Assembly: GCF_900091525.1 (NCBI RefSeq)
Contig: NZ_FMCU01000001.1
Location: 372,001-436,000, forward strand
Origin: Micromonospora matsumotoense
GTDB taxonomy: Bacteria; Actinomycetota; Actinomycetes; Mycobacteriales; Micromonosporaceae
DNA length: 64,000 bases
Direction: 5' to 3'
The position numbers and the translations under genes are program-made. Each line of letters starts with the position of its first letter. Within the stretch, counting starts at the first letter, position 1. The notes under the pieces are model-generated. The model saw nothing but the letters and a program-made list of their open reading frames with translations, made no database searches and was not told the origin of the DNA. Below, in pieces: positions 30,022-40,543 of the stretch.

Positions 30022-30045
30022 GTGGAGCGAAGTGGAGGGGCGGAG
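30022..30045 (+). promoter_or_regulatory. Second MraZ-type box, facing murT-gatD
   Basis: On the plus strand GTGGAG occurs at 30022-30027 and 30032-30037, again with 10-bp period. A weaker GCGGAG stands at 30040-30045 and another GTGGAG at 30092-30097. Orientation is opposite to the mraZ operator and points to murT, whose start is 153 bp downstream of the second repeat. The rest of 29851-30189 shows no gene. Confidence 0.5.
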
Positions 30046-30176
30046 CGCTCCCGCCCCGCGTCCGCTACCCGACATTGATCGACTCCATCCGGTGGAGCGT
30101 CCGCCGACCGGATGCCCGGCCCACCCCGACCGAACGGTTCGCCGTCGGCGGCGATCTGGCGGGCGCGGAGGTCCGG

Positions 30177-30182
30177 TAACCT
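30177..30182 (+). promoter_or_regulatory. Candidate -10 box for a leaderless murT transcript
   Basis: TAACCT (TANNNT) is followed by seven bases and the GTG start of murT at 30190. No ribosome binding site precedes the GTG. The spacing equals that at the leuS leader peptide and the LON-domain gene, which supports leaderless transcription here. Confidence 0.5.
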
Positions 30183-30189
30183 CGCTCGG

Positions 30190-31452
30190 GTGACAGACGC
30201 GAAGATGCCCCTGCGGGCGAAGGTGGCCAGCTCCGTGTCGAGGACCGCCGCGGCGTTGTCGCGCGCCGCCGGCCGGGGCGACGGCTCGGTGATCGGCGGG
30301 TGGATCGGTCTGAAGATCGACCCGGACCTGCTGGCCCACCTCTCGGCCGGGCGCGCCATCGCGCTGGTCTCCGGCACCAACGGCAAGACCACCACCACCC
30401 GGCTCAGCGCCGCCGCCGTCGGCGTGCTCGGCCGGGTCGCGACCAACTCCTTCGGCGCCAACATGCCCACCGGGCACACCTCGGCGCTGGCCAAGGCCGG
30501 CAGCACCCCGTACGCGGTGCTCGAGGTCGACGAGCACTATCTCGCGCAGGTGCTGGAGGCCACCGAACCGCACGTGGTGGCCCTGCTCAACCTCTCCCGC
30601 GACCAGCTCGACCGGGCCAAGGAGGTGGCCATGATGGCGCAGCTCTGGCGGGCCGCGCTGGTCCGGCACACCGACGTGCGGGTGGTGGCCAACGCCGACG
30701 ACCCGATGGTGGTCTGGGCGGCCACCCCACCGGCCGACCCCGCACAGGGCGTCCGACCGCCGCACGTCACCTGGTTCAGCGCCGGCCAACGCTGGCACGA
30801 CGACTCCTGGGTCTGCCCGGAGTGCGGTTCCACCATCCAGCGCTCCGGCGAGCAGTGGTGGTGCACCGGCTGCCCGCTGCGCCGCCCGGACGCCCAGTGG
30901 ACGGTGGAGGACGACGGGGTGCTCGACCCCACCGGGGCCTGGCACAAGGTGACCCTCCAGCTCCCCGGCAAGGTCAACCTCGGCAACGCGGCCACCGCCC
31001 TCGCCGTCGCCGCCGAGTTCGGGGTACGCCCCGTCGACGCGGTCTCCCGGCTGCACACCGTGAGCTCGGTCGCCGGCCGGTACGCCCAGGTCGACCGGGA
31101 CGGTCGCAACATCCGGCTGCTGCTGGCCAAGAACCCGGCCAGCTGGCTGGAGGCGTTCGACATGGCAGACGAGGCACCCACCCTGCTCTCCATCAACGCC
31201 CGCGACCCCGACGGGCTGGACACCTCCTGGCTCTTCGACGTCGACTTCGCGCCGCTGCGCGGCCGGCAGGTGCTGATCACCGGTGACCGGGCGTACGACC
31301 TGGCGGTCCGGCTCGACGTCAACGGGGTGCCGTTCCAGCACGTCCGGGCGTTCGGCGAGGCGGTCCGGGCGGTCCCGCCGGGCCGGCTGGAGGTCATCGC
31401 GAACTACACCGCCTTCCAGGACATCCGAGCGGAGTTGGACCGTGTCAACTGA
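30190..31452 (+). CDS. murT: Lipid II isoglutaminyl synthase, MurT (Mur ligase-like) subunit
   Basis: 420-residue protein that, with GatD, amidates the D-Glu alpha-carboxyl of lipid II. ATP loop SGTNGKTTTTR (about 61-71), and the zinc-ribbon CPECGSTIQRSGEQWWCTGC (about 209-229) that is diagnostic of MurT within the Mur ligase fold. The C-terminal DUF1727 part follows. GTG 30190 is preferred; ATG 30205 is an alternative. gatD begins 11 bases before the murT stop. Being next to mraZ but divergent is an informative context. Confidence 0.95.
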   Translation: MTDAKMPLRAKVASSVSRTAAALSRAAGRGDGSVIGGWIGLKIDPDLLAHLSAGRAIALVSGTNGKTTTTRLSAAAVGVLGRVATNSFGANMPTGHTSALAKAGSTPYAVLEVDEHYLAQVLEATEPHVVALLNLSRDQLDRAKEVAMMAQLWRAALVRHTDVRVVANADDPMVVWAATPPADPAQGVRPPHVTWFSAGQRWHDDSWVCPECGSTIQRSGEQWWCTGCPLRRPDAQWTVEDDGVLDPTGAWHKVTLQLPGKVNLGNAATALAVAAEFGVRPVDAVSRLHTVSSVAGRYAQVDRDGRNIRLLLAKNPASWLEAFDMADEAPTLLSINARDPDGLDTSWLFDVDFAPLRGRQVLITGDRAYDLAVRLDVNGVPFQHVRAFGEAVRAVPPGRLEVIANYTAFQDIRAELDRVN

Positions 31453-32164
31453 GAGCCTGCGCATCGTCTGGATCTACCCCGACCTGCTCTCCACCTACGG
31501 GGACCGGGGCAACCTGCTGATCCTGGCCCGCCGGGCGCAGCAGCGCGGGATGCCGGTCGAGGTGCTGGAGGTCCGCTCCGACCAGCGGCTGCCCGCCACC
31601 GCCGACATCTATCTGCTCGGCGGCGGCGAGGACGGCCCACAGGCGCTCGGCGCGCAGCGGCTGCTCGCCGACGGCGGCCTGCACCGGGCCGCCGCCCAGG
31701 GCTCGGTGGTCTTCGGCGTCTGCGCCGGCTACCAGCTCCTCGGCACCTCCTTCTTCGCCAAGGGCACCAAGTGCGCCGGGCTGGAGCTGCTCGACCTCTC
31801 CTCCGACCGGGGTCCCACCCGGGCGGTCGGCGAGCTGGCCGGCGAGATCGACCCGAGGCTGGGGGTGCCGGCGCTGTCCGGGTTCGAGAACCACGGCGGC
31901 CGGACCCACCTCGGCCCCGGTGTGTCCCCGCTGGCCCGGGTCAGCGCCGGGGTCGGCAACGACGGCGTCACCGAAGGGGCCTGGCGGGGCAGCCTGCTGG
32001 GCACCTACTCGCACGGGCCGGCGCTGGCCCGTAACCCGGCCCTGGCCGACCTGCTGCTGCGCTGGGCCACCGGCAGCCACCAGCTCCCGCCGTTGGACGA
32101 CACCTGGACCGACCGGCTCCGCTCCGAACGCCGCGCCGCCGTGGCCGCCGCCGCCCGGACATGA
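31442..32164 (+). CDS. gatD: Lipid II isoglutaminyl synthase, GatD glutaminase subunit
   Basis: 240-residue class I glutamine amidotransferase that supplies ammonia to MurT. The nucleophile is in GVCAGYQLLG (Cys about 94) and the histidine in GTYSHGPALARNP (about 190). The N-terminus, LRIVWIYPDLLSTYGDRGN, is typical of GatD/CobB-like enzymes. The GTG overlaps murT by 11 bases, so the two subunits are translationally coupled. Confidence 0.95.
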   Translation: MSTESLRIVWIYPDLLSTYGDRGNLLILARRAQQRGMPVEVLEVRSDQRLPATADIYLLGGGEDGPQALGAQRLLADGGLHRAAAQGSVVFGVCAGYQLLGTSFFAKGTKCAGLELLDLSSDRGPTRAVGELAGEIDPRLGVPALSGFENHGGRTHLGPGVSPLARVSAGVGNDGVTEGAWRGSLLGTYSHGPALARNPALADLLLRWATGSHQLPPLDDTWTDRLRSERRAAVAAAART

Positions 32165-32865
32165 CCCACCGTCGGGCGGCCGCGATCGCCGCCGCCCGGC
32201 GGTCGTTCGGCCAGCCGTCCGCACGCCGGTTCGTCCTGTTGCTGGTCATGCTCGCCGGGTTCGCGGCGCTGCTGCTGCTGGCGCCCCGTCCGGACCTCAC
32301 CGAGCTGCCCCGGCTCGCCGGCACCCTCGGCGGGTACGCCCCGGTCGCCGGGGTCGTCATCGGGGCGTTGCTGCTGGTGGCGCTGGTCCCGCGTACCTTC
32401 GTCACGCTCGCGGCGGGGGCCGTCTTCGGCCCGGTGGAGGGCGCGGCGTACGCGCTGGGCGCGGCGCTGCTGGCCGCCGCGCTCGGCTTCGCCGTCGGCC
32501 GGGTGCTGGGGCGGGAGTTCGTCGCCGAACGGGTACGCGGCCGGTTGGCCCGGCTGGACGGCTGGTTCGCCCGGCAGAGCGTGCTGGGCGTGATCACCGT
32601 ACGGATGCTGCCGATCGCCGGATTCGGGCTGGTCAGCTACGGCTACGGCACCACCGGGGCCCGGGTGCTGCCGTTCCTGGCCGGCAGCGTGCTGGCCTCC
32701 GCCCCGACCGCCTTCGGCTACGCCGCCATCGGCGCGGCGGCCAGTTCCCCCGGCCACATCAACTGGTACGCCGCCGCCCCGGCCAGCCTCGGGCTGATCG
32801 CCAGCGCGGTGCTGGCGTACCAGTGGTGGCGGGCCGAGCGGCAGCGCCGGCCCGGCCCGGGCTGA
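32161..32865 (+). CDS. TVP38/TMEM64-family membrane protein
   Basis: 234-residue polytopic protein with about five or six hydrophobic segments. The family block LVALVPRTFVTLAAGAVFGPVEGAAYAL ... VGRVLG and the later VRMLPIAGFGLVSYGYG with PFLAGSVLASAPTAFGYAAIG match the VTT (DedA-related) domain. Relatives include lipid scramblases and DedA proteins; the substrate here is unknown. It overlaps gatD as ATGA, so a link to undecaprenyl carrier or lipid handling in wall synthesis is a reasonable inference. Confidence 0.88.
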   Translation: MTHRRAAAIAAARRSFGQPSARRFVLLLVMLAGFAALLLLAPRPDLTELPRLAGTLGGYAPVAGVVIGALLLVALVPRTFVTLAAGAVFGPVEGAAYALGAALLAAALGFAVGRVLGREFVAERVRGRLARLDGWFARQSVLGVITVRMLPIAGFGLVSYGYGTTGARVLPFLAGSVLASAPTAFGYAAIGAAASSPGHINWYAAAPASLGLIASAVLAYQWWRAERQRRPGPG

Positions 32866-32936
32866 CCTGGTCGGCGCAACCCGCGGCGACCGCATCCGGT
32901 CGCCCGGGACACCGCGCCGGCCGGTCCGCGCACCAC

Positions 32937-32974
32937 GCGACCGGTCCGGGGCCGCGCGGCCCCGGACCGGTCGC
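32937..32974. terminator. Bidirectional hairpin terminator between convergent genes
   Basis: A perfect 17-bp stem (32937-32953 with 32958-32974) with a GCGC loop. It lies between the 3' ends of the TVP38-like gene and the CHAP-domain gene. No U-tract is present, as is common for actinobacterial terminators. Stem strength and position support termination for both strands. Confidence 0.8.
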
Positions 32975-32991
32975 GCACCCGCAACGGGGGG

Positions 32992-33663
32992 TTACTTCTT
33001 CGCCGGTGACGCGTAACCGACGACGCCCGACTCCCAGTTGCCGTGCAGGACGTGCGTCACCGCGTTCGACTGGTTGCCACCGACCACGTAGTGGTTGCCG
33101 TCGGTGGTGGTGTCGTAGTACGAGGTGACGATCGCGACGTGGTCGTAGCTTCCGTTGCCGTCCCAGTCGTAGACCGCCGCGTCACCCTTGCGCGGCACGT
33201 AACCGCTGCCGCGGCCGTGCCAGGTGCCGTTGTTGATGCCGTACGTGCGGAAGCTGCCGGCGGCGGCGGTGAGCCCGGTGTACTTCGCGCCGCCCCAGTA
33301 GAAGGCGAACTTCGCGAAGTCGGCGCACCACGCCCGCGCCCGCCACCGCACGTCGTCCCAGGTCTTCGACCCGTTGCGGTACATGTAGCCCGGGCTCACC
33401 GGTCCGCACGTGCCGTAGCCCGAACCGTCGTACCGGTCGTTGTTCGGGTCGGCCCAGAAGCCGGTGTAGAAGTTGCAGTCCGCGCCGCTGCGCTCCTTCA
33501 GCCGGTAGGCCACGTCCGAGTTGGTGGAGGTGTACTGCTCCCAGGCGATGTTGCCGACGTCGATGCCGAGCTGGGTGTCGGCGGCCTGCGCGACGCCGGG
33601 GCCGACGACGAGGCCCGCGGCGGTGGCGACCACGGCCACCAGGGCCATGCGGATGGATTTCAT
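32992..33663 (-). CDS. Secreted CHAP-domain protein
   Basis: 223-residue exported protein. A signal peptide spans about residues 1-28 (MKSIRMALVAVVATAAGLVV ... VAQAA). The CHAP-type catalytic block has WCADFAKFAFYWGG (Cys) and GSYDHVAIVTSYYD (His). CHAP domains are usually amidases or endopeptidases that cut peptidoglycan or other amide bonds, so a wall-remodelling or lytic role is likely. Start has AGGAG ten bases upstream. It follows the small secreted protein gene by 26 bases and probably shares its promoter. Confidence 0.85.
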   Translation of the reverse strand: MKSIRMALVAVVATAAGLVVGPGVAQAADTQLGIDVGNIAWEQYTSTNSDVAYRLKERSGADCNFYTGFWADPNNDRYDGSGYGTCGPVSPGYMYRNGSKTWDDVRWRARAWCADFAKFAFYWGGAKYTGLTAAAGSFRTYGINNGTWHGRGSGYVPRKGDAAVYDWDGNGSYDHVAIVTSYYDTTTDGNHYVVGGNQSNAVTHVLHGNWESGVVGYASPAKK

Positions 33664-33689
33664 GGGGAATCGAGTCTCCTGTCTCCGGC

Positions 33690-34088
33690 TCACAGCCAGG
33701 AACCGCAGCGTCGGTCGGTGTTGGCGTCGCTGGTGCAGACCTTCAGGGAGACGCCGGAGCTGAACGGGCCGTACCACTCGTCCTCGGCCCAGTCGCCGGC
33801 GCCGCGGGTCGCCTCGTCGAGCTTGACGCCGGAGGACGAGGTGCTCGGTGTGCGGAGCCACACCTCGGCGCGGCGACCGTCCTTGGCCGTGTCCTCCAGG
33901 AAGTAGCTCAGGCCGGTGGTGACCGCCTCCGGGCAGATCTGGTATTGCAGCCTCGCGCCGGAGATCGTGCTCGTGCCCGTGCGGCAGGCCGCCGCCGAGG
34001 CCGCCGTGGGCGACAGCACGATCGCGGCGGATCCGACCAGGCCGGTGGCGACGGCGATGCGCAGACCGCGTAGCCAGGTTCTGTTCAC
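33690..34088 (-). CDS. Small secreted cysteine-containing protein, unknown
   Basis: 132 residues. Signal peptide about 1-33 (LRGLRIAVATGLVGSAAIVL ... TAASA), leaving a mature protein of about 100 residues with four cysteines (ACRTG, QICPEA, KVCTSD, RRCGSWL) that could form two disulfides. The mature part is polar and strand-like, without a recognised family. The GTG start has GGGAGG nine bases upstream. It is cotranscribed with the CHAP protein, so it could be an inhibitor, chaperone or adhesin partner; this is speculation. Confidence 0.75.
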   Translation of the reverse strand: MNRTWLRGLRIAVATGLVGSAAIVLSPTAASAAACRTGTSTISGARLQYQICPEAVTTGLSYFLEDTAKDGRRAEVWLRTPSTSSSGVKLDEATRGAGDWAEDEWYGPFSSGVSLKVCTSDANTDRRCGSWL

Positions 34089-34217
34089 GTGTCCTCCCGT
34101 GTGGTGTGTGGACGTCGCCTGTTCCCGACGTCCCGGGGTGGTTCTCCCGCCCCGTGCAGGCACACCCTCCCGGCACCCCGTGGAACCGGCGTGGAAGACG
34201 CGTGCAAATCCCGCACG

Positions 34218-34245
34218 CGATAATTGCGTCGAATCCATACACTGT
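34218..34245. promoter_or_regulatory. A+T-rich patch in the divergent promoter region
   Basis: The 195-bp gap between the secreted-protein pair and the SARP gene has one A+T-rich patch. TACACT at 34238-34243 is a plausible -10 for the SARP gene, 41 bases before its ATG. No clear -35 box or SARP-type direct repeat was found. Promoters for both directions probably lie here. Confidence 0.35.
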
Positions 34246-34283
34246 GCGGCGAGGCGAGATGCGAAGGGCTCGGGGGCATTCGG

Positions 34284-37160
34284 ATGGCGCAGCTACGGAT
34301 CGCCGTACTCGGTCCCCTGGAGGTCGAACGGGACGGCGTCACCGTGCCGCTCGGCCCCCGGCAGGCGGAACTCCTCTCCGTGCTGGTCCTCGCGCTGGGC
34401 CGGCCGGTGCTGGCCCACCGGCTGGTCGACCTCCTCTGGGATGCCGGGGCCGGTGACGGCGCGGCGGCGACCCTGCGCAGCCACGTCTCGCATCTGCGTC
34501 GCACCCTGGCCCCCGGTCGACAGGGCAACGCCGGGGAGGCGGTCGTGACCACCGTCGGCACCGGCGCCGGCCTGGCGTACCGCCTGGACCTTCCGCCCGA
34601 CCAGTTGGACGCCCACCTGTTCGAAGAGGAGATCACGCAGGGTCGGCGGCTGCTCGACCATGGCGATCCCACCGGTTTCCTGCGCGCCACGGAACTCTTC
34701 GGCACCGCACTGGCCCGCTGGCGCGGGCCGGCATTCGCCAACGTGGCCGGCCGTCCGTACGCCCTGTCCGAAGTGGCCCGGCTGGAGGCGCTGTGCCGCA
34801 CGGCCCGACGGGGGTCGGCCGAGGCGCTGATCGCGCTGGGCCGGCACTCCGCAGCGGCCGGCGATCTCACCGGCGCGGTCGCCCAGTTCCCGTACGACGA
34901 GGGCCTGCGCCGCCTGCTCGCGCTGGCCCTCTACGCCGAGCAGCGGGTGGACGAGGCCGCCGAGGTGTGCCGTCAGGGCGCGGCCCTGCTGCGGGCCCGG
35001 GGCATGGAGGCGCCACAGTTGCAGCGGCTGCACACGACGATCCTGCGTCGCGAGGAGCTGCCCGTCGCGACGCCGACGCCGGTCGCTGCCAGATCCACGC
35101 CGAGGCCGCTCGATCTGCTGCCTCCGAACCCACCACAGTTCGTCGGCCGGGCCGCCGAGCTCGACGACGCCCGGCGGCACTGCGTGGCCCCCTCCCGGAA
35201 CCAGATCCTGCTGGTCACCGGCGCGGCCGGAGTGGGTAAGACCAGCTTTGCCGTCCGACTCGCGCACCTGCTGGCCGGTGACCTGCCGGACGGATGCCTC
35301 TACGTCAATCTCCGCGGCTTCGATCCCGGTGGCGCGGCACTCTCGGGCGACGAGGCCCTGCGGCTCTTTCTCGACGTGTTGCAGGTGCCGCCGGAGCAGA
35401 TTCCGTCGAGCCAGGAGGGCCGGGCCGGCCGTTACCGTTCCCTGCTGTCACCACGACGGATGCTGATCGTGCTGGACAACGCCCGGGACGCCGAGCAGGT
35501 GCGCCCGCTGCTGCCCGGCACGCCGGGATGCGCGGTGGTGGTCACCAGCCGGTCGCAGCTGCCCGGCCTGGTGGCCGTCGAGGGCGCACGCCCGATCACG
35601 CTCGGCCTGCTCACCGTGGCCGAGGCCCGCGAGTTGTTGGCGACACGGCTGCGTGACGGTCGGATGGCCGCCGAGCCGGGGTCGGTCGACGGCATCATCG
35701 AACGGTGCGCCCGGCTGCCGCTGGCCCTGGCGATCGTGGCGGCCCGTGCGGCCGCCCATCCCGGCTTCTCGCTGACCGCGCTGGCCCACGAACTCGCGGA
35801 GTCGCAGGGCAGCCTCGACGGCTTCGCCGCCGGGGACCCGACCACCGACCTGCGGTCCGTCTTCTCCTGGTCGTACCGCGCCCTCGGCGAACCCGCCGCC
35901 CGGATGTTCCGCCTGCTCGCGCTGCACCCGGGGCAGGACATCTCGGTCCGGGCCGCCGCCAGCCTCGTCGCCCTGCCCGAACGGCAGGCGCGTCCCGTCG
36001 TGGCCGAGCTGGCCCGCGCACAGCTGGTGGTGGAGCGGGTGCCCGGTCGGTACAGCTGCCACGACCTGCTGCGCGCGTACGCGGCCGAGCTGGTGGAGTC
36101 GAAGCCCGAGGAGGTACGCCGCGCGGCCCGGCACCGGATCGTGGACCACTACCTACACAGCGCCCGGGCCGCCGACGGACGGCTGTCCCCGCTGCGCAGC
36201 ACGATCACGCCGCCACCGGCGCGGCTCGGCGTGACGCCGGAGGAACCTGCGGACAGCGGCCGGGCCCTGGCCTGGTTCGCCGAAGAGCACCAGGTCCTCG
36301 TCCGGGTGGTCGAGATGGCCGGCCGGCACGGCTTCGACCGGCACGTGTGGCAGCTGGCGTCGGCGCTGACCACCTTCCTGAGCCGCCGGGGCTACTGGGA
36401 GGACCTGATCGTCGTGCAGAAACACGCACTGGCCGCCGCCGACCGCGCCGGCGAGCCGGCAGCGGCGGCGCAGGCACACCGCGACGTCGCCGCCGCCTAC
36501 TCGGAGACGGGTCGGCTGCCGTCGGCCCGGGCGCACCTGGAGTCGGCCCTGGCCCTGCTGGCGGAGCAGGCCGACCAGGTCGGCCAGGCGCAGACCCTGC
36601 TGACTCTGAGCTGGGTCAGCGAGAAGGAGGGTGACCAGGCGACCGCGCTGGGCCACGACCAGGTCGCGCTGCGGCTCTTTCGCGCCGCCGGTCACGAGGC
36701 CGGCGAGGCCCGGGCGTTGAACGCGGTGGGCTGGGACCATGCCGTGCTCGGCGAACACCGGGAGACGGTGCGCTACTGCCAGCGGGCGCTGGTGCTGCAG
36801 CGACGGCTCGGCGATGCGCTCGGCGAGGCGAACAGTTGGGACACGTTGGGCTACGCCCACCACCACCTCGGGCACCACCAGCGGGCGGCCCGTTGCTTCC
36901 GGCGGGCGCTGGCACTCAGCCGCGAGTTGGGGCACCGCTACAACGAGGCGGAGGCGTTGCAGCACCTCGGCGACAACCACGAGGTCCTCGGCGATCCGGT
37001 GGCTGCCCGCCACTGCTGGGTCCGCGCGCTGGAGATCCTCACGCAGATGGGACATCCGGCAGCCGAGCAGCTCCGGGGCAGGCTCGCCGCCGGCCACGGC
37101 CGCACGCCGACCGGCGGCACAGGGTGTCAGGAAGGGCCCCTTGCTGCGCAGAAGCGCTGA
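34284..37160 (+). CDS. SARP/AfsR-type regulator (DNA-binding, BTAD, NB-ARC, TPR)
   Basis: 958-residue regulator. An OmpR-type winged helix (about 1-95, LRIAVLGPLEVERDG ... LRSHVSHLRRTL) and the bacterial transcriptional activation domain (about 100-250) are followed by an NB-ARC ATPase with GAAGVGKTSFAVRLAH (about 312) and LIVLDNARD. TPR repeats cover about 620-940. AfsR-like proteins activate specialised metabolism or stress genes after phosphorylation or ligand sensing. The target is unknown; the divergent secreted pair is one candidate. The last 12 codons run into a dispersed repeat. Confidence 0.9.
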   Translation: MAQLRIAVLGPLEVERDGVTVPLGPRQAELLSVLVLALGRPVLAHRLVDLLWDAGAGDGAAATLRSHVSHLRRTLAPGRQGNAGEAVVTTVGTGAGLAYRLDLPPDQLDAHLFEEEITQGRRLLDHGDPTGFLRATELFGTALARWRGPAFANVAGRPYALSEVARLEALCRTARRGSAEALIALGRHSAAAGDLTGAVAQFPYDEGLRRLLALALYAEQRVDEAAEVCRQGAALLRARGMEAPQLQRLHTTILRREELPVATPTPVAARSTPRPLDLLPPNPPQFVGRAAELDDARRHCVAPSRNQILLVTGAAGVGKTSFAVRLAHLLAGDLPDGCLYVNLRGFDPGGAALSGDEALRLFLDVLQVPPEQIPSSQEGRAGRYRSLLSPRRMLIVLDNARDAEQVRPLLPGTPGCAVVVTSRSQLPGLVAVEGARPITLGLLTVAEARELLATRLRDGRMAAEPGSVDGIIERCARLPLALAIVAARAAAHPGFSLTALAHELAESQGSLDGFAAGDPTTDLRSVFSWSYRALGEPAARMFRLLALHPGQDISVRAAASLVALPERQARPVVAELARAQLVVERVPGRYSCHDLLRAYAAELVESKPEEVRRAARHRIVDHYLHSARAADGRLSPLRSTITPPPARLGVTPEEPADSGRALAWFAEEHQVLVRVVEMAGRHGFDRHVWQLASALTTFLSRRGYWEDLIVVQKHALAAADRAGEPAAAAQAHRDVAAAYSETGRLPSARAHLESALALLAEQADQVGQAQTLLTLSWVSEKEGDQATALGHDQVALRLFRAAGHEAGEARALNAVGWDHAVLGEHRETVRYCQRALVLQRRLGDALGEANSWDTLGYAHHHLGHHQRAARCFRRALALSRELGHRYNEAEALQHLGDNHEVLGDPVAARHCWVRALEILTQMGHPAAEQLRGRLAAGHGRTPTGGTGCQEGPLAAQKR

Positions 37161-37174
37161 CAAGGAGCCCTTCC
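37130..37174. repeat. Imperfect inverted repeat of the AAGGGGCCCTT type at convergent gene ends
   Basis: Arms GGAAGGGCCCCTTG (37130-37143) and CAAGGAGCCCTTCC (37161-37174) pair with one mismatch. Each arm is itself nearly palindromic. The element spans the end of the SARP gene and stops eight bases before the leuS stop codon. From memory, closely similar repeats are scattered between genes in Micromonospora and Salinispora. It may act as a bidirectional terminator. Confidence 0.7.
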
Positions 37175-37181
37175 CGGCACC

Positions 37182-40046
<2,865 letters not shown>

Positions 40047-40180
40047 GCCTTCTCCTTGGCGCGGTCATCGCGGTCATGTCGCACTGGCGCGATCATCGGG
40101 GACCGGTGCCCTCGGACGGGACCGGCGCGGTCGTGTCGGATCTGGGGAGCGTCGGGGCCCGGGGACCCTGCCGCGGGCAC

Positions 40181-40206
40181 GAAAAAGCCCCTCGCACAGG
40201 AGGGGC
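40181..40206 (-). terminator. Intrinsic terminator in the leuS leader
   Basis: RNA read from the minus strand: GCCCCUC, loop CUGUGC, GAGGGGC, then UUUUUC. This 7-bp G+C stem with a run of five U is the only textbook Rho-independent terminator I found in the window. It lies 135 bases before the leuS ATG, inside its leader, so it should abort transcription unless relieved. That position implies conditional attenuation. Confidence 0.8.
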
Positions 40207-40207
40207 C

Positions 40208-40241
40208 GCCGTGCTGTCGCGCGTCAGCGCATCAGCACGGC
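40208..40241 (-). promoter_or_regulatory. Leader hairpin that overlaps the leader-peptide stop codon
   Basis: GCCGUGCUG (40241-40233) pairs perfectly over 9 bp with CAGCACGGC (40216-40208). The 5' arm covers the last sense codons and the first base of the stop codon of the leader peptide. The 3' arm abuts the terminator stem. A ribosome on the leader peptide would therefore block this hairpin, which is the geometry of a pause or anti-terminator switch. The alternative anti-terminator fold was not resolved by hand. Confidence 0.6.
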
Positions 40242-40270
40242 CCGGTAAGAAGCAGGGAGACTCCGGTCAT
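40232..40270 (-). CDS. leuS leader peptide with three consecutive Leu codons
   Basis: Short open frame of 12 sense codons, MTGVSLLLTGPC, then TGA. The codons CTG CTT CTT are adjacent; CTT is rare in G+C-rich actinomycetes, which sharpens a response to leucyl-tRNA shortage. A TACACT -10 box ends seven bases before the ATG, so the mRNA is probably leaderless and no ribosome site is needed. A hairpin and an intrinsic terminator follow before leuS. Leader peptides of this kind are known for leuA and ilv operons in actinobacteria. For leuS it would be a self-correcting loop on leucyl-tRNA charging. Confidence 0.7.
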   Translation of the reverse strand: MTGVSLLLTGPC

Positions 40271-40277
40271 GTTCCGC

Positions 40278-40283
40278 AGTGTA
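40278..40283 (-). promoter_or_regulatory. -10 box of the leuS transcript
   Basis: TACACT on the minus strand, ending seven bases before the leader-peptide ATG. Transcription would start at the A or one base before. No strong -35 hexamer is seen 16-18 bases upstream. The plus strand of 40271-40543 must also carry the moxR promoter; TAGCCT at 40433-40438 is a candidate -10. Confidence 0.55.
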
Positions 40284-40543
40284 CCCCCTGACCTCCGCCG
40301 ACCGGGGACCGCGCCCGACCCGACGGTCACCTTGCGTGATCACCTCGCCGCGTCGGGTCCCCCGACCTGACGAATATCCGCTGTGTGGCCGGCTGACTTC
40401 CGGCAGGGTTCGGCGTTCACCGTAAACATGGTTAGCCTGAGAGACCAGTGCGATTCCTGCGGCAGACGAGGCTTCCCGTTGCGAACCGAACGACGGGTCC
40501 AGGTGCTCTTTACCGAGCTGCCGTCGCGACGAGGAGAAGGCCC

